38,017 nucleotides of DNA, taken from Thermoleophilia bacterium (GTDB taxonomy: Bacteria > Actinomycetota > Thermoleophilia > UBA2241). Where the stretch lies: positions 1-38,017 of the forward strand of contig JAFGAW010000066.1 of assembly GCA_016933475.1 (NCBI GenBank). The letters run 5' to 3'. The notes under the pieces were generated by a model. The model saw nothing but the letters and a program-made list of their open reading frames with translations, did not search any database and had not been told where the DNA came from. Position numbers and translations under genes: made by a program. Positions 22,603 through 30,924 of the stretch are shown here, one piece after another. Every line of letters starts with the position of its first letter. Position 1 is the first letter of the stretch.

Positions 22603-24474
22603 TCACTCCGCGACCGTGATCCGCACCGTCGACCCCCAGGCGGCGAGGGTCTCGGCTTCGGGGTCCTGCGCGATCACGGTGCCGTCCGGCTCAGGACTCG
22701 CCTCCGTGCGGACATCGACGACGAAGCCCATGGACTCGAGCCTCTCAGTCGCCGTGGTCAGGTCCATCCCGTACACGCCGGGCACCTGGACAACGGTGGC
22801 CGTCGGCGTAGGCGTGGGCGTGGGCTCGGGACCGGTGGAGAGCACGATGGCGACCCTGCTCCCACGCTCGACCTTCGTGTCGAACGGCGGGTCCTGGGCC
22901 ATGACGCGCCCGGCCTCGATCTCGGTGCTCGCCTGGGTCGTCACCTCGCCGACCGCGAGACCGGCCTCGGTGAGGGCGGCTATCGCGTCGGCCTGGGTCA
23001 TGCCGACGAGGTCCGGCACGACGGCCTTCGGCTCCCCGGTGCTCACCCAGAACACCACCGTGGAGCCGCGCTCGACCGCCTCCCCGGCAGCCGGGTCCTG
23101 GCGGTACACGCGTCCCTCGGCGACGTCGTCCGAACGCCCGGTCTTGCGGTCGCCCTCGAGCCCGTTCTCGCGCAGCCAGTCGGCGACGTCGCCCTCGTCC
23201 CAGCCGCGGAAGTCGGGGAGCTCCACGGTCTGCGACCCGCCGCTCACCCAGACGTCGACGGTCTCGCCCTCGGCCATCTTCGTGCCCCCGGGCGGGGACT
23301 GGCGCGAGACGAACCCGGCGGCGAACTCCTCGGAGAACTCCTCCTGTACGGCGACCTTGAAGCCGGCGTCCTCGAGCCGGCGGACCGCCGCGTCCTCGGT
23401 CAGACCTACCACGTTGGGCACCTCGACCTTGTCGCCGCTCACGCTCGCCCAGGCGAAGTACCCGACGAGGGCGAGCGCGACGAGCGCGCCGAGGATGAGG
23501 AAGAGCGGCCAGCGGCGGCGCTTCTTCTCCTCCTCCGCCGCCTCCGCGGCCGGTGTCATGACGCGCGTCGCCCCGGCCGCGGTCGCCGCGCCGACGAACT
23601 GCGTGCGCTCTGCTTCGGGGTCGAACCCCGCGGCCGCGACCGGCGCCCCCGCACGCGCCGCCCGCAGGTCGGCGGCGAACTCGGCGGCGCTGGCGTAGCG
23701 GTGATCTGGATCCTTGGCGAGAGCCCTGAGGACGATCTGGTTGAGTGAAGTGGGCATGCCCGGGACAAGGGTCACCGGCTCCTCGGGCAGCTCGTTCACG
23801 TGCTGCATGGCGACGTTGACGGCACTGTCCCCCGAGAACGGCACGCGGCCGGTGAGCATCTCGTAGAGCACGACTCCGACCGAATAGAGGTCGGAGCGCT
23901 CGTCGACCGGCAGTCCGCGCGCCTGCTCGGGAGAGAGGTACTGCGCCGTACCCAGGATCGAGCCCGCCTCGGTCATGCCCGAGTCGCCGGCCCGAGCGAT
24001 GCCGAAGTCGGTGATCTTGGCCGCCCCGTTGCGGTCGATGAGGATGTTCTGCGCCTTGATGTCGCGGTGGATGATCCCGTGGCGGTGGGCGAGCTCGACG
24101 CCGGCGAGCAGGCCGAGGGTCAGGTCGACCGCCTCCGCCCCGCCGAGGCGGCCGCGGCGCCGGATGAGGTCCTTGAGGGTCTCGCCCTCGACGTACTCCA
24201 TGACGATGTAGGGCGTACCGCCGACCTGGCCCCAGTCGTAGATCGCCACGATCCCGGGGTGGTTGAGCCCCGCGGCGGCCTTGGCTTCGCGGCGGAAGCG
24301 CTCGATGAACTGCGCGTCGCCGAGGAAACGCTGCAGCAGCACCTTCAGGGCAACGCGCCGGCCCAGCGTCAGGTCCTCGCCGAGGTAGACGTCGGCCATG
24401 CCGCCGCCGCCCAGCTTGCGCAGGACGCGGTACCGCTCGTTGACGACCTGGCCCTCCTGGAACACGTCGCTCAC
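22603..24474 (-). CDS. pknB: PASTA-domain Ser/Thr protein kinase
   Basis: 623 aa. The cytosolic kinase domain (about 14-275) has GGGGMADVY, VALKV, IHRDIKAQN, DFGIA and GTAQYLSPEQ, all catalytic residues intact. A Lys/Arg-rich juxtamembrane stretch and one transmembrane helix (about 327-347) follow. Four extracellular PASTA repeats come next, starting VEVPNVVGL, VELPDFRGW, AVVPDLVGM and VQVPGVYGM, with a Pro-Thr repeat linker before the last. Such kinases sense muropeptides or lipid II and tune peptidoglycan synthesis and division. The start is GTG at 24474. It is the last gene of the fha-pstP-ftsW-pbpA operon, 62 bp after pbpA, as in other actinobacteria. Confidence 0.93.
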   Translation of the reverse strand: MSDVFQEGQVVNERYRVLRKLGGGGMADVYLGEDLTLGRRVALKVLLQRFLGDAQFIERFRREAKAAAGLNHPGIVAIYDWGQVGGTPYIVMEYVEGETLKDLIRRRGRLGGAEAVDLTLGLLAGVELAHRHGIIHRDIKAQNILIDRNGAAKITDFGIARAGDSGMTEAGSILGTAQYLSPEQARGLPVDERSDLYSVGVVLYEMLTGRVPFSGDSAVNVAMQHVNELPEEPVTLVPGMPTSLNQIVLRALAKDPDHRYASAAEFAADLRAARAGAPVAAAGFDPEAERTQFVGAATAAGATRVMTPAAEAAEEEKKRRRWPLFLILGALVALALVGYFAWASVSGDKVEVPNVVGLTEDAAVRRLEDAGFKVAVQEEFSEEFAAGFVSRQSPPGGTKMAEGETVDVWVSGGSQTVELPDFRGWDEGDVADWLRENGLEGDRKTGRSDDVAEGRVYRQDPAAGEAVERGSTVVFWVSTGEPKAVVPDLVGMTQADAIAALTEAGLAVGEVTTQASTEIEAGRVMAQDPPFDTKVERGSRVAIVLSTGPEPTPTPTPTATVVQVPGVYGMDLTTATERLESMGFVVDVRTEASPEPDGTVIAQDPEAETLAAWGSTVRITVAE

Positions 24475-24536
24475 TGTCAGCTGCCTCTCATCCGTCGTTC
24501 ATGCTGTACGGCACCCACGCCCGTGTCCCTGCCCGG

Positions 24537-25976
24537 TCAGGGCAGCGACACCTGCTCCAGCGCCGCCCGCAGCACGGCGGCGGCGATCGGAGCGGCCACC
24601 TCGCCGCCCGTCGCGCTGACGCCGTCGATCGCCACCGCGACCGCCACCTGGGGGTCGTCGGCGGGGGCGAAGCCGATGAACCAGGCGACGTTGGTGCCGT
24701 CGCCCTTCTCGCCGGTGCCGGTCTTGCCGGCGACCGGTATACCCTCGAGCGCCGCGCCCGTCCCCGTCCCCGCGGTCACGACCCGCTGCATCATCGTGTT
24801 CAGCGTGGCCGCGGTCTGCGGGGTCATCGCCTCGAGCCACATCTCGGGCTCGGCCGTGCTCACCGTCGTCCCGTCGGCGGCGAGCACCTCGTACACCAGG
24901 TACGGCACCATCACGCGACCGCCGTTGGCGACCGCCCCGGCGACCAGCGCCATCTGCAGCGGCGAGGCGAGCGCGTTCTCCTGGCCGCAGGCGAACCACG
25001 CCGTGCCCAGCGGGTCCATGTCCTCGGTCGGCTCGAGCAGCGCGCCGTCGCGGTAGCGGCCGCTGACGGCGACGGCCTTCTCCGGCAGGGCGAGTGGCGG
25101 CCGCTGCCAGAAGCCGAAGGCCTCGGCGCCGGCCGTCAACTGCTTGCGCCCGACGTCGTTGCCGACCTTACCGAACGTGGTGTTGATGGACAGGGTGAGC
25201 GCCGTCGTGAAGTCGTGCAGGCCGTAGACGGCGCCGCCGTAGTTGGTCACCTTGCCGCCGTAGACGACATAGGTACCTGTGTCGGTGAAGCGCGACTCCG
25301 GGTCGACGGCGCCGGCGTCGAGAGCCGCAGCCGCGGTCACCACCTTGAACGCCGATCCGGGCACGAAGAGGCCCTGCAGGGCGCGGTCGAAGAGCGGCGC
25401 CGACGGGTCGCCCGAGTACCTGTCCCAGCGGCTCTCGAGGCGCTCCAGGTCGAAGCTCGGCGCCGACGCCGCGGCGATCACCGCGCCGGTGCCCGGGTCG
25501 AGGGCGACCACCGCGCCCTGCTGCCCCTTCAGCGCCTGCTGCGCGGCGCGCTGCACGGCCGGCACCAGGGTGAGGCGCACGTCGGCGCCGTCCGGGCGCC
25601 GGCCGAGGATGCGGTCGACCCAGCCCTGCGTGCCGAGCTCGAGGCTCTCGCCGGTGAGAAGCTCGTTGAGCTCCGCCTCGAGCCCGGTGCGCCCGTAGCG
25701 CACGCTGTCGTAGCCCAGCAGGTGCGGGGCGAGCGAGCCCTGCGGGTAGCGGCGCCGGTAGTAGCCGGACCGCCGCACCGAGCCGGCGAGAACGCTGCCG
25801 TCGTAGGCGAGCAGATCGCCGCGGGGGTGCTTCATCTCCTGGGCGATGCGGCGGTGGTTCTCGGGTGCGGTGCGCAGGTCCTCGGCGCGCACGACCATCC
25901 AGTACGTCAGATTGACGATGAGCGCGGCGAAGAGCACGGCGGCGATCACGAAGATCCTGGCGACGGCGCGGTTCAC
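24537..25976 (-). CDS. pbpA: Class B penicillin-binding protein (transpeptidase)
   Basis: 479 aa. A short cytosolic N-terminus and one membrane anchor (about residues 8-28) are followed by a dimerisation-type region and a transpeptidase domain. The domain carries PGSAFKVV (SxxK, about residue 208), SINTT (SxN, about 265) and AGKTGTGE (KTG, about 419). It crosslinks peptidoglycan outside the membrane, working with the adjacent FtsW/RodA glycosyltransferase. The start is GTG at 25976, four bases after the ftsW stop, with GAGGTGAG overlapping that stop. The size and context match actinobacterial PbpA rather than FtsI. Confidence 0.92.
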   Translation of the reverse strand: MNRAVARIFVIAAVLFAALIVNLTYWMVVRAEDLRTAPENHRRIAQEMKHPRGDLLAYDGSVLAGSVRRSGYYRRRYPQGSLAPHLLGYDSVRYGRTGLEAELNELLTGESLELGTQGWVDRILGRRPDGADVRLTLVPAVQRAAQQALKGQQGAVVALDPGTGAVIAAASAPSFDLERLESRWDRYSGDPSAPLFDRALQGLFVPGSAFKVVTAAAALDAGAVDPESRFTDTGTYVVYGGKVTNYGGAVYGLHDFTTALTLSINTTFGKVGNDVGRKQLTAGAEAFGFWQRPPLALPEKAVAVSGRYRDGALLEPTEDMDPLGTAWFACGQENALASPLQMALVAGAVANGGRVMVPYLVYEVLAADGTTVSTAEPEMWLEAMTPQTAATLNTMMQRVVTAGTGTGAALEGIPVAGKTGTGEKGDGTNVAWFIGFAPADDPQVAVAVAIDGVSATGGEVAAPIAAAVLRAALEQVSLP

Positions 25977-25980
25977 GGCC

Positions 25981-27303
25981 TCACCTCAGCTCCGCCAGGC
26001 GCCGGCGCTGGACCTCGTCCCCAGAGTGCACGACGGCGGTGCGGTGGGAGACCATGAGCAGCAGGGCGACGAGGATGAAGTTGGCGACGATCGAGCTGCC
26101 GCCGTAGCTCATGAAGGGCAGGGTCACGCCGGTCAGCGGGATCAGGCGCGTGACCCCCCCGATGATGATGAACGTCTGCAGCCCGAAGGCGGTGGCCAGG
26201 CCGCCGGCGAGCAGCTTGGAGAAGCCGTCGGGGGCCCAGACCGCGATCCTGAAGCCGCGCCACACGAAGAGCAGATAGCAGAGGATGACGGCGACCGCAC
26301 CGAGCAGCCCCATCTCGTTGGCCAGGGCGGTGAAGATGAAGTCGGTCGCCATGTCGGGGACGACGGGGTCGCCGGCCGCGTAGAGCAGGTAGCCGCGCCC
26401 GAAGCCCGCCCCGACGACGCCGCCGTCGGCCATCGTGAACAGCGACTGCAGGAGCTGGTACCCGGTGGTCTCGGCGTAGCGCCAGGGGTCGATCCAGATG
26501 TCGAAGCGGTCGCGCACGTGCGGGACGACGGAGAGCGCGAAAGCGGCGGCGGCGGCGAAGAGGCCGGCGCCGAGCACGACGTAGACGATGCGCGTCGTCG
26601 CCATGTAGAGGAGGGCGACGAAGACGGCCATGAAGAGCAGCGACATGCCGAAGTCCTTCATGAAGACGAGCATGACCAGCGACAGCACCCACATGATCAG
26701 CAGGGGGCCGAAGTACTTGGTCGCCGGCACCGGCACGCCCAGCAGGCGGCGGGTCGGCACCGAGAGCATGACCTTCTTGTCGTCGAGGTAGCCGGCCAGG
26801 AAGACGACGATGGCGAGCTTCGCGAATTCGGAGGGCTGGATCGACATCCCGAAGAGGCGGATCCAGAGCCGGGCGCCGCGCACCTCGGTGCCGGCGACGA
26901 TGGTCAGGACGAGCAGGCCGAGGCCGACGGCGCCGATCACGTAACGGTAGCGATCGAGGCGCAGCGGGTCGCGCACGACGACCACGGTGAGGATGAAGAG
27001 CGCGGCGCCCACGAGCAGCCAGCGGCCCTGCAACTGGGCGAGCCGCGGCTCGAGCCGGTAGATCGCCGTGAGGCCGAGCGCGCAGAGCAGGGCCGTGACC
27101 GGCAGCAGGTAGGGGTCGGCCAGCGGGAGCAGCCAGCGGACGACGAAGTGCAGGACGACGAAGACGCCGACGAAGAACAGCGCATAGACGATCGAGGCCC
27201 GGCTGACCTCGCCGTAGCGCCCGGCGTAGACCGAGACGTAGGCCATCGTCGCCGCTGCGCCGGCGAGGACGAGGAAGAGGAGCTCGACGGTGCGCGGCTT
27301 CAC
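25981..27303 (-). CDS. FtsW/RodA/SpoVE family peptidoglycan polymerase
   Basis: 440 aa from the GTG at 27303 (GTGA overlap with pstP); the 678-aa ORF is this frame extended upstream. About 11-12 membrane segments. SEDS signatures are visible: IQPSEFAKLAIVVFLAGYL, the long loop ending WIDPWRYAETTGYQLLQSL, GAGFGRGYLLYAAGDPVVPDMATDFIFTALANEMG and LPFMSYGGSSIVANF. It polymerises lipid II into glycan strands and pairs with the neighbouring class B PBP. Whether it serves elongation (RodA) or division (FtsW) cannot be decided from sequence alone; in mycobacteria the gene at this position is rodA. Confidence 0.92.
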   Translation of the reverse strand: MKPRTVELLFLVLAGAAATMAYVSVYAGRYGEVSRASIVYALFFVGVFVVLHFVVRWLLPLADPYLLPVTALLCALGLTAIYRLEPRLAQLQGRWLLVGAALFILTVVVVRDPLRLDRYRYVIGAVGLGLLVLTIVAGTEVRGARLWIRLFGMSIQPSEFAKLAIVVFLAGYLDDKKVMLSVPTRRLLGVPVPATKYFGPLLIMWVLSLVMLVFMKDFGMSLLFMAVFVALLYMATTRIVYVVLGAGLFAAAAAFALSVVPHVRDRFDIWIDPWRYAETTGYQLLQSLFTMADGGVVGAGFGRGYLLYAAGDPVVPDMATDFIFTALANEMGLLGAVAVILCYLLFVWRGFRIAVWAPDGFSKLLAGGLATAFGLQTFIIIGGVTRLIPLTGVTLPFMSYGGSSIVANFILVALLLMVSHRTAVVHSGDEVQRRRLAELR

Positions 27304-28556
27304 GGCAGCGTCTCCAGGCTCTCGAGCAGGCCCAGCGCGCCGTCGCGGCTCTGGAGACGCGCCTCGTCCACGAGCTGCTGCTGCATGGGGGTCAGCGAGT
27401 CGTAGGCCCGCGTGCCGCGCACGTACACGTCTTGGATCTTCAGCGGCCCGAGCGCCCAGGGCAGGCCGCTGAAGACGACGACGTCGCCGTCGTCGACGCC
27501 GACGAAGTAGACGGCCTGCAGGGAGACGGCGGCGCCCACGGCGAGGACGAGCAGGACGAGCAGGACGGCGAGGACGATCTTGAGCCGCCGCATCGTGCGC
27601 GCCTCGCGCTCGGCCGCCGGCGGGGCGGACGCCGCACGCGGCGCCGCCTCCAGGGGAGAAGCAGCCGCGGCGTCGGCAGGGGCGGCCGGGCCACCGGCTC
27701 CGACCGGCTCGGCGACCGGGCCGTCGTCGGCGGCGGTCGCGGGCGCGTCGCCCGGAGTGAGGTCGCCGGTCGCGGCCGTGTCGGCGAGCGCAGCGCCGGC
27801 GGCCGCAGCCGCACCGCTCGAGGCGCCGGCGGCCGCGAGCCCGGCCGCGTCGTCGTCGGCCTCGGCGAAGCACACGACGACGACGGTGATGTTGTCGAGG
27901 CCGCCCCCGCGGCGCGCCTGCTTGACGAGCTCGGCCGCGCTCTCCCCGGGGTCGTCGTGCCGCAGCGCGCGCCGGATGCGCTCGTCCGGCACCATACCGG
28001 TCAGGCCGTCGCTGCACAGCAGGACGACGTCGTCGGCGCGCAGGGCGAGCTCGTAGGCGTCGACCTCGACCGAAGGCTCGGTGCCGAGAGCGCGCGTGAG
28101 GATCGAGCGCATCGGGTGCACCGCGGCCTGCTCGAGGGTCAGCTCGCCGTCGCGGATCATCTGGCCGACCACCGAGTGGTCGACGCTGACCTGGCGCAGC
28201 TCGCCGCCGCGCAGCAGGTAGGCGCGGCTGTCGCCGACGTGGGCGAAGCGCGCCACGTCGCCGTCGAGCACCATGGCCGTCAGCGTAGTGCCCATGCCGG
28301 CCAGGCTCTCGTCGTCGACGGCCGCATCGTAGACCGCAGAGTTCGCGGCGCGGGCCGCGTCGACGACGTCGTCGCCGGCGGCGACCCGTGCGCCCAGCGT
28401 GGAACAGGCGAGATCGGAGGCCACCTCGCCGGCCCGCGCCCCGCCCATGCCGTCGCAGACCGCGTAGAGCGGCGGCCGGGCGACGGCGGCGTCCTCGTTG
28501 GCCTCCCGGTGCAGGCCGATGTCGGTACGCACCGCGTGGCGGGCGACCAGGGTCAC
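27300..28556 (-). CDS. pstP: PP2C-family Ser/Thr phosphatase
   Basis: 418 aa. The catalytic domain (1-235) has all PPM metal motifs: NEDA, CDGMGG, GMGTTLTA, HVGDSRAY, CSDGLTGMV and DNITVVVV. An Ala/Pro-rich linker of roughly 85 residues follows, then one transmembrane helix (about 325-347) and an extracytoplasmic tail of about 70 residues. It reverses phosphorylation by the kinases of this operon. The start is GTG at 28556, seven bases after the fhaB stop. The linker is unusually alanine-rich and of low complexity. Confidence 0.93.
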   Translation of the reverse strand: MTLVARHAVRTDIGLHREANEDAAVARPPLYAVCDGMGGARAGEVASDLACSTLGARVAAGDDVVDAARAANSAVYDAAVDDESLAGMGTTLTAMVLDGDVARFAHVGDSRAYLLRGGELRQVSVDHSVVGQMIRDGELTLEQAAVHPMRSILTRALGTEPSVEVDAYELALRADDVVLLCSDGLTGMVPDERIRRALRHDDPGESAAELVKQARRGGGLDNITVVVVCFAEADDDAAGLAAAGASSGAAAAAGAALADTAATGDLTPGDAPATAADDGPVAEPVGAGGPAAPADAAAASPLEAAPRAASAPPAAEREARTMRRLKIVLAVLLVLLVLAVGAAVSLQAVYFVGVDDGDVVVFSGLPWALGPLKIQDVYVRGTRAYDSLTPMQQQLVDEARLQSRDGALGLLESLETLP

Positions 28557-28563
28557 CGCGGGA

Positions 28564-29106
28564 TCACTCCTCGTAGCGGAACACCGTCTCGCCGATGCGC
28601 AGACGGCTGTCGAGCTTCAGCTGCGCCTCGGTGACGGCGCGCTCGTTCACGTACGTCCCGTTGGTGCTGCCGAGGTCCTCGACGACGTAGATTTGACCGC
28701 GCGTGACGAGCCGCGCGTGGGTGCTCGACACCGTCGGCTCGTCGAGCACGATGCTGCTCGAGGGTGCGCGGCCGATCGTCACCCAGCCCTCGAGCGGGAA
28801 GATGACGCCCGGCGGCACGATGGGGCTCTTCTCGACCACGAGCCGCGGGTCGATGTGCGGGGTGAAGTCGAGCAACTGGCCGTCCATCGTGCGCTCGACG
28901 TCGCGCTGCTCGCGTCGGGCGTCGCGCTCCTCCGGGGACACCGGCGGCGGAGGCACGTCGGCGGTCGGCAGGGCGACGTCGGGCGGCGACGTCGCCGCCT
29001 GCCCGGTCACGGTGTCGCGCACGGTGCGGCGCACCACCCACCAGACGAAGAGGTAGAGCAGCACGAGGATGCCGACCTTCAGGGCCAGCAGCACGGTGTC
29101 GATCAT
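28564..29106 (-). CDS. fhaB: FHA-domain membrane protein (FhaB/FipA-like)
   Basis: 180 aa from the ATG at 29106, with GGGAGG five bases upstream; the longer track entry overruns into the dehydrogenase gene. One N-terminal membrane helix (about 5-27) precedes a Pro-rich linker and a C-terminal FHA domain (about 100-180). The domain has TIGRAPSSSIVLDEPTVSSTHARL and LGSTNGTYVN, covering the phosphothreonine-binding Arg, Ser and Asn. It reads Ser/Thr phosphorylation and, by analogy with mycobacterial FhaB/FipA, may link kinases to the divisome. It is followed closely by pstP. Confidence 0.88.
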   Translation of the reverse strand: MIDTVLLALKVGILVLLYLFVWWVVRRTVRDTVTGQAATSPPDVALPTADVPPPPVSPEERDARREQRDVERTMDGQLLDFTPHIDPRLVVEKSPIVPPGVIFPLEGWVTIGRAPSSSIVLDEPTVSSTHARLVTRGQIYVVEDLGSTNGTYVNERAVTEAQLKLDSRLRIGETVFRYEE

Positions 29107-29149
29107 CGGCACCTCCCGGGGCGGACGAAGCCGATCGTGCCCGTCGCCG

Positions 29150-30085
29150 TCACGCCCCTCGCCTCGCGCGGAGCAGGGCGGCCAGGGCGGCGTCGCGGGC
29201 GGCAGAGAGCCGCTCGACGCCGACGTCGCCGACCTCCTCCTCGACGCCTTCGGCGAGGAGGTCGGCGACGTCGGCGGGGAACTCGGTCCAGGTGGCCAGG
29301 TCGTTGAGGACGTCTTCCTTGACGCCGCCGAGACGGCGCAGGTGCCCGCGCACGCCGTCCTCGCCGCCGCCGAGGTAGTAGAGCAGGTGCGGCCCCATGA
29401 CCGCCCAGCGCAGGCCGGGACCGTCGGTGACGGCACGGTCGACGTCGGCGACACTGGCGACGCCGCTGCGCACGAGCTCGATGGCCTCGCGCCACAGCGC
29501 CGCCGAGAGGCGGTTGGCGACGTAGCCGGGCACGTCGCGACGCACGACGACGGGCCGCTTGCCGAGGCTCTCGTAGAAGCCCGCGGCCCGCTCGAGGGTC
29601 TCGGGCGCGGTCTGTGGCCCCCCGGCGAGCTCGACCAGCGGCACGAGGTAGGGCGGGTTGTACGGGTGCGCGGCGAGCGTGCGCTCAGGGTGCGCGGTAG
29701 CCTCCTGGATGGCGCCGATCGAGAGCCCGGATGAGCTCGTCGCGATGAGCGCGGCGGCCGGCGCCAGCCGGTCGGCGAGGGCGAAGACCTCGCGCTTCGC
29801 GGCGAGGTCCTCGGGGGCGCACTCCTGCACCAGCGCCACCCCGGCGAAGGCCGGCGCGGGGTCGGTATGGGTGGTGAGGGCGGCCACCCCGGCCTCGCAG
29901 GCGGCCGAGTCGGCGAGCCCCTGCCCGGCGAGGAAGCGCGCCGCCAGCGGGGCGCGCAGCGCGGCCCGCGCCAGCGCCTCGGGGTCGGGGTCGTAGAGGC
30001 GCGTCTCGAGGCCGTGCGCGGCGAACAGTGCCGCCCAGCCGGCGCCGGTGAGCCCGGCGCCCGCGACCGCCACCGCCTGGGTCAC
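29150..30085 (-). CDS. 3-Hydroxyacyl-CoA dehydrogenase family oxidoreductase
   Basis: 311 aa. The N-terminal Rossmann motif is VAGAGLTGAGWAALFAAHG. The catalytic segment AHPYNPPYLVPLVEL provides the His-Glu pair (HPFNP-type motif). PGYVANRLSAALWREAIELV and GPGLRWAVMGPHL are typical of the short branch that includes L-carnitine 3-dehydrogenase, L-gulonate 3-dehydrogenase and lambda-crystallin. The exact substrate is not determined. The start is GTG at 30085, in a GTGA overlap with the fhaA stop. It is thus an integral member of the kinase/division operon, between fhaA and fhaB, where a metabolic gene is not expected. Confidence 0.85.
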   Translation of the reverse strand: MTQAVAVAGAGLTGAGWAALFAAHGLETRLYDPDPEALARAALRAPLAARFLAGQGLADSAACEAGVAALTTHTDPAPAFAGVALVQECAPEDLAAKREVFALADRLAPAAALIATSSSGLSIGAIQEATAHPERTLAAHPYNPPYLVPLVELAGGPQTAPETLERAAGFYESLGKRPVVVRRDVPGYVANRLSAALWREAIELVRSGVASVADVDRAVTDGPGLRWAVMGPHLLYYLGGGEDGVRGHLRRLGGVKEDVLNDLATWTEFPADVADLLAEGVEEEVGDVGVERLSAARDAALAALLRARRGA

Positions 30086-30924
30086 GACCGCCTCTCGAAG
30101 CGCAGCTCGGTCGTGCCAAGCTCGACACGGTCGCCGGCACGCAGGGTCGCCTGCTTGACGACCCGCCCGTTGACCCTGAGGCCGTTGGTCGAGTCGAGGT
30201 CGCGAACCACGAACTCGCCGCCCGCACGTCGGACCTCGGCGTGCTGACGCGAGACGTTGGGGTCGGTGAGGACGATGTCGCAGCGGCGGCTGCGGCCCAG
30301 CACGGTGACGTCCTGCGCCAGCTCGAAGACGCCGGCCTCGCCACGCAGCACGCCGCCGGACGCGGCCACAGGCGGGCGCTCGTAGAGCACGGTGTGCCCC
30401 GGACCGAGCGCGGCCCCGGCCGCCATGCCCGCACCGGCCGCCGCGGCGCCCGGCATCGCGGCCCCGGCGGGCACCACCGGTGTGATCGGCGGCGTCGGCA
30501 CCACCGGCGCCGGCCCGCCCGCCGCAGCCGAGGCCGCGTACTCCTCGGCACGCTGCGGGTCGACGGTGCGCGTCGCGATGCCGAACTCACCGACGCGCAG
30601 GTCGTCGTCCTGGCGCAGATCGATGCGCGGCGGCGCCACCATCGTCCAGCCCTCGCGGCGGGCGAAGGCCGAGACGTAGCTCGAGAGCTCGGCCTTGAGC
30701 GAGTCGGCGAACGAGGTCAGGTGCTCGTAGTCGTCGTGCCCGAGGTAGATCTCGAACTCGTTGGGGACGTAGACGTGCGACGGCCCGACGATCTTGTGGT
30801 CGCCGAGCTCCTTGGCCAGCTTGTGGGCGAGCTCGACGGGCTGGACGCTCGCCTTGAAGGCCCGACCGAAGACGCCTTCGACCAGACCCTCGAGCTTCTG
30901 CTCAACCGATTTCAGGATGTTCAT
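30082..30924 (-). CDS. fhaA: FhaA-type protein (DUF3662 plus FHA)
   Basis: 280 aa from the ATG at 30924, with GGAGG nine bases upstream. An N-terminal DUF3662 domain (about 1-115; LVEGVFGRAFKASVQPVELA, VYVPNEFEIYL) is followed by an Ala/Pro/Gly-rich linker and a C-terminal FHA domain (about 200-280; VLGRSRRCDIVL, NVSRQHAEV, DLDSTNGLRVNG). In mycobacteria FhaA binds the phosphorylated MviN/FhaA system and PknB and regulates peptidoglycan precursor export. The start lies inside the end of the upstream kinase gene (23-bp overlap). Confidence 0.92.
   Translation of the reverse strand: MNILKSVEQKLEGLVEGVFGRAFKASVQPVELAHKLAKELGDHKIVGPSHVYVPNEFEIYLGHDDYEHLTSFADSLKAELSSYVSAFARREGWTMVAPPRIDLRQDDDLRVGEFGIATRTVDPQRAEEYAASAAAGGPAPVVPTPPITPVVPAGAAMPGAAAAGAGMAAGAALGPGHTVLYERPPVAASGGVLRGEAGVFELAQDVTVLGRSRRCDIVLTDPNVSRQHAEVRRAGGEFVVRDLDSTNGLRVNGRVVKQATLRAGDRVELGTTELRFERRS

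Noticed and set aside
19903-23748. 1281-aa plus-strand ORF
   Set aside because: It runs in a wrong frame through the permease and antisense to terC and pknB, is Arg/Gly/His-rich and has no recognisable domain; a GC-rich shadow.
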